Origin: a virus
IMG/VR virus record: IMGVR_UViG_3300034198_004533
Coordinates: 1-20,853 of that record
Strand: one strand, 5' to 3'
DNA length: 20,853 bases
The position numbers were made by a program, and so were the translations under genes. Numbering within the stretch: position 1 is the stretch's first letter; each line of letters opens with the position of its first letter. Below are positions 17,160 to 20,853 of this stretch, piece after piece. The notes below the pieces were generated by a model. It was not told the origin of the DNA. It saw only the letters and a list, made by a program, of their open reading frames with translations, and did not search any database.

Positions 17160-18937
17160 CAATTAAAATTAAAGAATTAACAGTTAAAAATTTTATGAGC
17201 GTGGGCAATCAAACCCAGGCTGTAAATTTTGCACAAGAAAATTTAACTCTTGTCCTAGGTGAAAATCTAGATCAAGGCGGAGATGACAGCGGTTCGCGTA
17301 ATGGAACGGGCAAAACAACTATTGTAAATGCCCTTAGCTATGCATTGTTTGGTAATGCGTTAACTAACATTAAAAAAGATAATCTTATTAATAAGATTAA
17401 CAATAAGAACATGTTAGTTACACTAGCATTTGAAAAAGACGGCATTGATTATCGTATTGAGCGTGGACGCAAACCAAATGTATTGCAATTCTTTGTTAAT
17501 AATCTAGCACAAGAAACAGAAGAAACAGATGACGCACAAGGCGACATGCGCGAAACGCAGAAAGATCTAGATGATTTGCTAGGTATGAGTCACGATATGT
17601 TTAAACATATTGTGGCATTAAACACTTATACAGAACCGTTTCTTAGTATGCGGGCCAATGATCAACGAGTTATTATTGAACAATTACTTGGCATTACTCT
17701 ACTGAGTGAAAAAGCAGAAGCTCTTAAAGAACAAATTCGTCAGACTAAAGATACAATCATACAAGAATCTGCAAATATAGAAGCAATTAAACGATCTAAT
17801 GAAAATATTCAAAAAAGTATTGATGGTATTTTAACTAGACAAAGTGCTTGGAATAATCAGCATACACAAGAACTAGAAAAAATAGGCCGTGCTATTGTCG
17901 AACTTGAGAATGTAGACATTGATAGCGAATTAATTAAACATGCCGAGTTAAAAGATTACGAAGAACGAAACAGAAAATTAAAGAGTCTAAACAAAGAGAG
18001 GGCAACACTCGAAAGCGCGATAGCGCAAGCGGAGCGAAGCGTAAAAAAATACGCTGACGAGCTTGCTAAGTTGCAGGATAAAAAGTGTCACGCTTGTGAA
18101 CAAGAACTACATGACCATAAGCATGAAGAAATGAGCAAGCAAGCACAGGCTAATGCTGATGAAGCTGTCATGTATTTTGATAAAGTCAGTAAGGATCTTA
18201 CTAAAATTACAACTGAGATTGCCGGTACAGGTGAAGTTGCTAGTCGCCCAGAAACTTATTACGATACAATAGAGCAAGCACTTAAACATCAGAACAATCT
18301 CAAGTCACTTGAAACACAATTACAAATTAAAGCTGGCGAAAGCGATCCTTATCAAGATCAAATTGATGAATTGACTAATACCGCTATGCAAGAAATATCT
18401 TGGGATAATGTAAACACACTTAATACATTAAAAGAACATCAAGAGTTCTTGCTTAAACTACTTACAAGTAAAGACAGCTTTATTCGCAAGAAGATTATAG
18501 ATCAAAATCTAGCCTACTTAAACAATCGTCTTACTTACTATCTAGACAAGATGGGCTTACCGCATACTGTTGTATTTAAAAACGATTTAACTGTGGAAAT
18601 TACACAGCTTGGGCAAGACTTAGACTTTGACAACTTGTCGCGTGGCGAACGTAATCGTTTGATTCTAGGCCTGTCTTGGTCGTTTAGAGATGTATGGGAA
18701 AGTTTGTATCAGCAGATTAATTTACTGTTTGTCGATGAACTTATTGACAACGGACTTGATGCATCTGGTGTTGAGGGCGCATTAGCTGTACTTAAAAAGA
18801 TGTCGCGTGAACGTAAAAAGAATATTTTCTTAATCAGTCACAAGGATGAACTAATTGGTCGTGTAAACAATGTGCTAAAAGTTATTAAAGAAAACGGTTA
18901 CACCAGTTATGCAAATGATTTAGAGGTCAATGAGTGA
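17156..18937 (+). CDS. 46: Recombination ATPase subunit gp46 (Rad50-like)
   Basis: gp46 is the SMC-like ATPase that drives gp47. Walker A is at residues 46-54 (GSRNGTGKT), after the insertion GENLDQGGDDS found in T4-type gp46. A coiled coil spans about residues 180-420 with a zinc-hook CHAC motif at C311-C314. The ABC signature LSRGER is at 494-499, Walker B at LLFVDE (D527, E528), and the H-loop ISHKDE follows. The length is 593 residues (T4 gp46 is about 560). The fold would dimerise through the hook and bind DNA at the ATPase heads. Codons just before the hook contain an odd GCG-rich island, described separately. Confidence 0.95.
   Translation: MTIKIKELTVKNFMSVGNQTQAVNFAQENLTLVLGENLDQGGDDSGSRNGTGKTTIVNALSYALFGNALTNIKKDNLINKINNKNMLVTLAFEKDGIDYRIERGRKPNVLQFFVNNLAQETEETDDAQGDMRETQKDLDDLLGMSHDMFKHIVALNTYTEPFLSMRANDQRVIIEQLLGITLLSEKAEALKEQIRQTKDTIIQESANIEAIKRSNENIQKSIDGILTRQSAWNNQHTQELEKIGRAIVELENVDIDSELIKHAELKDYEERNRKLKSLNKERATLESAIAQAERSVKKYADELAKLQDKKCHACEQELHDHKHEEMSKQAQANADEAVMYFDKVSKDLTKITTEIAGTGEVASRPETYYDTIEQALKHQNNLKSLETQLQIKAGESDPYQDQIDELTNTAMQEISWDNVNTLNTLKEHQEFLLKLLTSKDSFIRKKIIDQNLAYLNNRLTYYLDKMGLPHTVVFKNDLTVEITQLGQDLDFDNLSRGERNRLILGLSWSFRDVWESLYQQINLLFVDELIDNGLDASGVEGALAVLKKMSRERKKNIFLISHKDELIGRVNNVLKVIKENGYTSYANDLEVNE
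18011..18055 (+). repeat. GCG-rich palindromic island inside the gp46 coiled-coil region
   Basis: The first 31 bases are about 65% G+C within an AT-rich gene. They contain GCGCGATAGCGC (4-bp stem) and a GAGCGAAGCG run. A perfect inverted repeat AGCGTA/TACGCT with a 6-base A loop follows. It is read in frame as a helical Ala/Glu/Lys-rich segment of the coiled coil, so the gene is not disrupted. The GAGCGAA word recurs at 20285-20291. Confidence 0.5.
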
Positions 18938-19170
18938 AGGAATGGTCCACTGGTCAAGCCATTGAGCTTATAAAACGTATAAAAACTGAAGTAAACAGTC
19001 CTAGACGCAATACAAATAGTCAATGGGATTGTAAAAAAGACTTATATTTGTTAAAATGGGCATGTGAACAGGCGTTAAATCAGTGTGCAACTTATGACCA
19101 AGAATCAGAATATGTTAAAAAATATGAACATTATCAACTGTTGGAGAAGATAAAAGGTCCAAATGTCTAA
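18934..19170 (+). CDS. Small unrecognised protein downstream of gp46
   Basis: The 78-residue product starts at a GTG that overlaps the gp46 stop by four bases (GTGA), with GAGG about 8 bases upstream. The overlap and position make it a real operon member. It is charged and helix-prone, with Lys-rich stretches, two Trp near the middle (QWDC and LKWACEQALNQC), and three Cys that are not spaced like a zinc finger. I do not recognise the family. The context suggests a small early protein linked to recombination or transcription, but nothing in the sequence proves it. Confidence 0.7.
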   Translation: MKEWSTGQAIELIKRIKTEVNSPRRNTNSQWDCKKDLYLLKWACEQALNQCATYDQESEYVKKYEHYQLLEKIKGPNV

Positions 19171-19441
19171 GCATGTAGAGCCAAGTCCAGAACAAAATGA
19201 GGAATCTCATGAAAGACTCATGCTGGCTTTTAGAGAATATTTCAAGGCAAATCAAAATTGGCAATCAAGAGGCTCAAGACGAGCAGGCGAAAACATGCGC
19301 TACTGGTTGGCGCAGATTAGAATCATAGCAAAAGAACGTAGAGGGCATGTTCAACAATATAGAATGTGGCTGGACAAAGACAAGGCAGCAAAGAAAGAAA
19401 ATCAAAAGGCACAGTCGGAGGATCCGGATAACACTAACTAG
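19163..19441 (+). CDS. Small basic unrecognised protein
   Basis: The 92-residue product starts 8 bases before the end of the previous gene, with AAGG 6 bases upstream of the ATG. It is highly charged. The central part (FREYFKANQNWQSRGSRRAG, then MRYWLAQIRIIAKERRGHVQ) is helical and strongly basic, and the tail is rich in Lys, Glu, Asp and Asn. I have the impression that similar small proteins (RAG..R..L..I..LAKERR) occur in other marine T4-like phages, but I cannot confirm it. The basic helices would suit nucleic-acid binding; this is inference. Confidence 0.68.
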   Translation: MSKHVEPSPEQNEESHERLMLAFREYFKANQNWQSRGSRRAGENMRYWLAQIRIIAKERRGHVQQYRMWLDKDKAAKKENQKAQSEDPDNTN

Positions 19442-19444
19442 TGT

Positions 19445-19882
19445 ATGTCTTGGTACTACGAAAATCAATTAATCACAGAATTGCCCGAAGATTGTGTTGG
19501 GTTTGTTTATAATATAACAAATACAATTACCGGGCGTATGTACATAGGCAAAAAATTAGCAAAATTTAGTAAAACGACCTACAAAACTGTAAAGTTAAAG
19601 AACGGCACAAAGAAAAAAAAGAAAATCCGTAGCAAAATCGATAGCGACTGGCAAGAATATTATGGTTCTAGCCCTGAACTTAGCAAAGATGTTACGCAGT
19701 TAGGTACCGAAAACTTCCGTAGAGAAATACTTTATTACTGTAAATCCAAATCAGAATGCAGTTACATAGAGGCAAGAGAGCAATTTAGTCGTAGAGTTTT
19801 AGAATCTGACGACTATTATAACGGGCACATACAGGTTCGGGTACACGGTTCCCACATTAAAGGCAAACAATTAAACGGTTAA
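19445..19882 (+). CDS. GIY-YIG nuclease-like protein
   Basis: The 145-residue protein opens with the GIY-YIG signature in variant form: GFVYNIT at about 18-24, then TGRMYIGKK. A basic stretch KKKKKIRSK follows, and SDWQEYYGSS and YIEAREQF supply the family's conserved Glu, with an Asn in DDYYNGHIQV. All the catalytic positions appear to be filled, so it may cut DNA. Free-standing GIY-YIG proteins in T4-like phages include homing endonucleases (Seg family) and stable accessory nucleases. Lack of an obvious intron and its place at the end of the recombination operon leave both open. It starts 3 bases after the previous stop, without a good ribosome site. Confidence 0.78.
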   Translation: MSWYYENQLITELPEDCVGFVYNITNTITGRMYIGKKLAKFSKTTYKTVKLKNGTKKKKKIRSKIDSDWQEYYGSSPELSKDVTQLGTENFRREILYYCKSKSECSYIEAREQFSRRVLESDDYYNGHIQVRVHGSHIKGKQLNG

Positions 19883-19914
19883 AGCTGGCGCAGGCTAATT
19901 TCGTGCGCTCTATA

Positions 19915-19934
19915 CCTGGACCTCGGGTCGCAGG
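19915..19934 (+). other. GC-rich bulged hairpin
   Basis: CCTG-GACC pairs with GGTC-CAGG around a TCG loop, with one unpaired G. That is eight base pairs, nearly all G-C. No U-run follows, so it is not an ordinary terminator. It begins 32 bases after the stop of the GIY-YIG gene. Confidence 0.55.
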
Positions 19935-20042
19935 GACGGAAATCTCTCGCCGTTGTGAGTACTCAACCACTATCCTTAACAGGACGATGATAGCAAAATG
20001 CCGCTGTTTGGTTGTTTAAAAATAGTAAAAAAGGCAAAAAGA

Positions 20043-20087
20043 GGGTGAAAAACCCACGTTTACAAATATGTTAGCGTATATTTGTAA
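20043..20087 (+). other. Two adjacent hairpins (GGGT/ACCC and a 10-bp AT-rich stem)
   Basis: GGGT-GAAAA-ACCC (20043-20055) is followed by TTACAAATAT/ATATTTGTAA with an 8-base spacer (20060-20087). The second is a perfect 10-bp inverted repeat. It could fold in RNA or serve as a DNA operator. A short T-run (GTTT) between them is too weak to call a terminator. Confidence 0.55.
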
Positions 20088-20153
20088 GCCGCCGTTGTGA
20101 TAAAGACTCTGCTCGTGGTACCGGACAACCGCCACTGTAATGCAGTAACGCTA

Positions 20154-20238
20154 GTGTGACATTGTGCAACTCAGATAATGTTATTTTATTCTTTGCCCTG
20201 CCTGGGCAAAGTGTGACTGAACAATCTAGATAATATTA
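20154..20238 (+). repeat. Imperfect direct repeat flanking a hairpin
   Basis: GTGTGAC followed about 10-12 bases later by AGATAATRTTA occurs at 20154-20183 and again at 20211-20238. The two copies bracket a perfect 8-bp hairpin, CTTTGCCC/GGGCAAAG with a TGCCT loop (20191-20211). The AGATAAT words look like -10 boxes, but no -35 box sits at the right distance. Confidence 0.5.
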
Positions 20239-20280
20239 ACAGTGCTTCGCACTTGATAATAATTAAAAAAGAAACAAAAA

Positions 20281-20320
20281 GTTCGAGCGAAAGCGAAGAA
20301 CAGATGAACGTAGTTCATCT
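20281..20320 (+). terminator. Tandem hairpins upstream of a late promoter, possible terminator
   Basis: The first stem-loop (20281-20301) pairs GTTC with GAAC around a GC-GAAA-GC core. The second (20302-20320) is a perfect 8-bp stem, AGATGAAC/GTTCATCT with a GTA loop, followed by TTTA. Together they could stop read-through from the early operon before the late gene. The T-run is short, so termination is uncertain. GTTC and GAAC occur in both, so alternative pairings exist. Confidence 0.4.
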
Positions 20321-20329
20321 TTACAGTAT

Positions 20330-20337
20330 GATAAATA
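20330..20337 (+). promoter_or_regulatory. T4-type late promoter
   Basis: GATAAATA matches TATAAATA at 7 of 8 positions, with 19 bases between it and the ATG at 20357. It is placed like the two minus-strand late promoters in this window. Transcription would start near 20343, just before the AGGGA ribosome site. Confidence 0.65.
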
Positions 20338-20356
20338 TCTTATAGGGATTAAAGTA

Positions 20357-20853
20357 ATGAAAGTCTACGAAATAATTGTTGAAAAGAAAGTTCAAGAAGG
20401 TGCAATATCTCAAGGAATTGAGAAATTAGGCAGTACCTTGGCTAAAGGAAAACAATTTATTTCAAGTCCCATTAAGGCTCTTAGAGGTGCTGCAGGTGCT
20501 TTAGAAGATAAAATTGCTGATGAAATAGCTGTACTTGCCCAAAACAAAGACATGAAAGCCGCAGATGCTGCTACTGAGTACTTGCGCAGAAATAATGCCA
20601 AAGTCAGTAGAGAAATGATGACTTTGGAAAGAGAATATAAAGAAGCTGGCAAAGCAGTTCCTAATCAAACAACTCTTAGAGCACAAGCTATTGATAGTCT
20701 GGGCATGGAAGCAGAGCAATTAGATGCGGCTGTTATTAAAAAAGCAACAGCTACTGCTCAAATGAAAATTGGTAGCTTAGGTCTTGGTTTGGAAAAGATT
20801 TCAGCTTGGGGCGTAATTACTAAATCTGTAAAGGCTGCATTGTGGGGTTGGAA
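20357..20853 (+). CDS. Putative late virion protein with capsid-targeting-like N-terminus (partial)
   Basis: The frame opens at the ATG at 20357 with AGGGA 8 bases upstream and stays open to the window end (165 codons, C-terminus missing). The first nine residues, MKVYEIIVE, resemble the T4 capsid-targeting sequence MKTYQEFIAE of internal and Alt proteins. I7-V8-E9 fits the (I/L)-x-E cleavage pattern of the T4 prohead protease. The rest is helix-rich with many Ala, Lys and Glu residues, and has a mildly hydrophobic segment near the window edge (LGLGLEKISAWGVI). A late promoter fits a virion protein. I do not recognise the family. The capsid-packaged role is inference. Confidence 0.7.
   Translation, partial: MKVYEIIVEKKVQEGAISQGIEKLGSTLAKGKQFISSPIKALRGAAGALEDKIADEIAVLAQNKDMKAADAATEYLRRNNAKVSREMMTLEREYKEAGKAVPNQTTLRAQAIDSLGMEAEQLDAAVIKKATATAQMKIGSLGLGLEKISAWGVITKSVKAALWGW

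Larger units (their letters stand above)
19883..20356 (+). ncRNA. Structured 474-base intergenic region, candidate non-coding RNA or control region
   Basis: I see no convincing gene on either strand here. The first ~100 bases are much richer in G+C than the surroundings. Short inverted repeats include arms at 19888-19892/19904-19908, 19915-19934, 20043-20055, 20060-20087, 20115-20135, 20191-20211, 20241-20253, 20281-20301 and 20302-20320. CGCCGTTGTGA occurs twice (19948 and 20090). TGAGTACTCA near 19956 is a perfect 10-base palindrome. It matches no RNA family I can name. It lies after the early operon and before a late gene in the same direction. It could be a processed RNA, a leader, a terminator cluster or a replication or packaging site. 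Confidence 0.45.

Noticed and set aside
19884-19956. Possible tRNA or tmRNA at the GC-rich start of the gap
   Set aside because: A D-arm-like stem (GCGCA/TGCGC) is present, but there is no T-loop (GGTTCRAATCC-like), no acceptor pairing and no cloverleaf.
19903-20048. Short open frames in the gap: a 38-codon GTG frame (19903-20019) and a 16-codon ATG frame (19998-20048)
   Set aside because: Neither has a well-spaced ribosome site or recognisable product. They could be real only if conserved in relatives.
20043-20140. Resemblance to a cobalamin riboswitch (GGGTGAAAAACCC, then CCGCCACTGTAA)
   Set aside because: Two words match loosely, but the conserved AGGGAA element upstream and the GCCAGGAGACC box downstream are missing, and the downstream gene has no link to cobalamin.
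20191-20211. Perfect 8-bp hairpin as a terminator
   Set aside because: Neither strand has a T-run after the stem, so ordinary intrinsic termination is unlikely.

Overview
The window looks like part of the genome of a T4-type contractile-tailed phage (a myovirus), most like the marine T4-like group that infects cyanobacteria, Pelagibacter and relatives. The evidence is the gene content and order: a baseplate cluster (gp48-like, gp53, hub protein, gp5, gp25, gp6 and a giant gp7-position protein), back to back with the late sigma factor gp55 and the recombination nuclease gp47/gp46. The DNA is AT-rich by eye. There are no tRNAs, integrase, insertion sequences or CRISPR arrays. The host cannot be read from the sequence.

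Layout. Positions 1-15233 hold one minus-strand block of seven tightly packed virion genes, read from 15233 towards 1. Neighbours are separated by 1-47 bases or share a stop/start base (TAATG). This is a late structural operon building the baseplate hub and wedge. The last gene runs off the window at position 1 and is already over 1940 codons long. Near its C-terminal end it carries three equal-length 41-residue modules that look like carbohydrate-binding (CBM5/12-type) repeats.

Positions 15234-15315 are a compact divergent control region. A near-perfect host sigma-70 promoter (TTGACT, 17-base spacer, TATAAT) drives the rightward gp55 operon. A T4-type late promoter (AATAAATA) drives the leftward baseplate operon. 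The two share one base. The rightward operon (15316-19882) encodes gp55, gp47, gp46, two small unrecognised proteins and a GIY-YIG nuclease-like protein, mostly with overlapping stop/start codons. The logic fits T4: host polymerase first makes gp55, and gp55 then directs polymerase to late motifs such as those at 15258, 9340 and 20330.

Positions 19883-20356 form a 474-base gap with no convincing gene. It holds about ten short inverted repeats plus direct repeats, and is GC-rich in its first part. It ends in a late promoter for a protein (20357 to the window end) whose first residues resemble the T4 capsid-targeting sequence. The structured gap and that protein, together with the three binding-module repeats, are the parts most worth following up.
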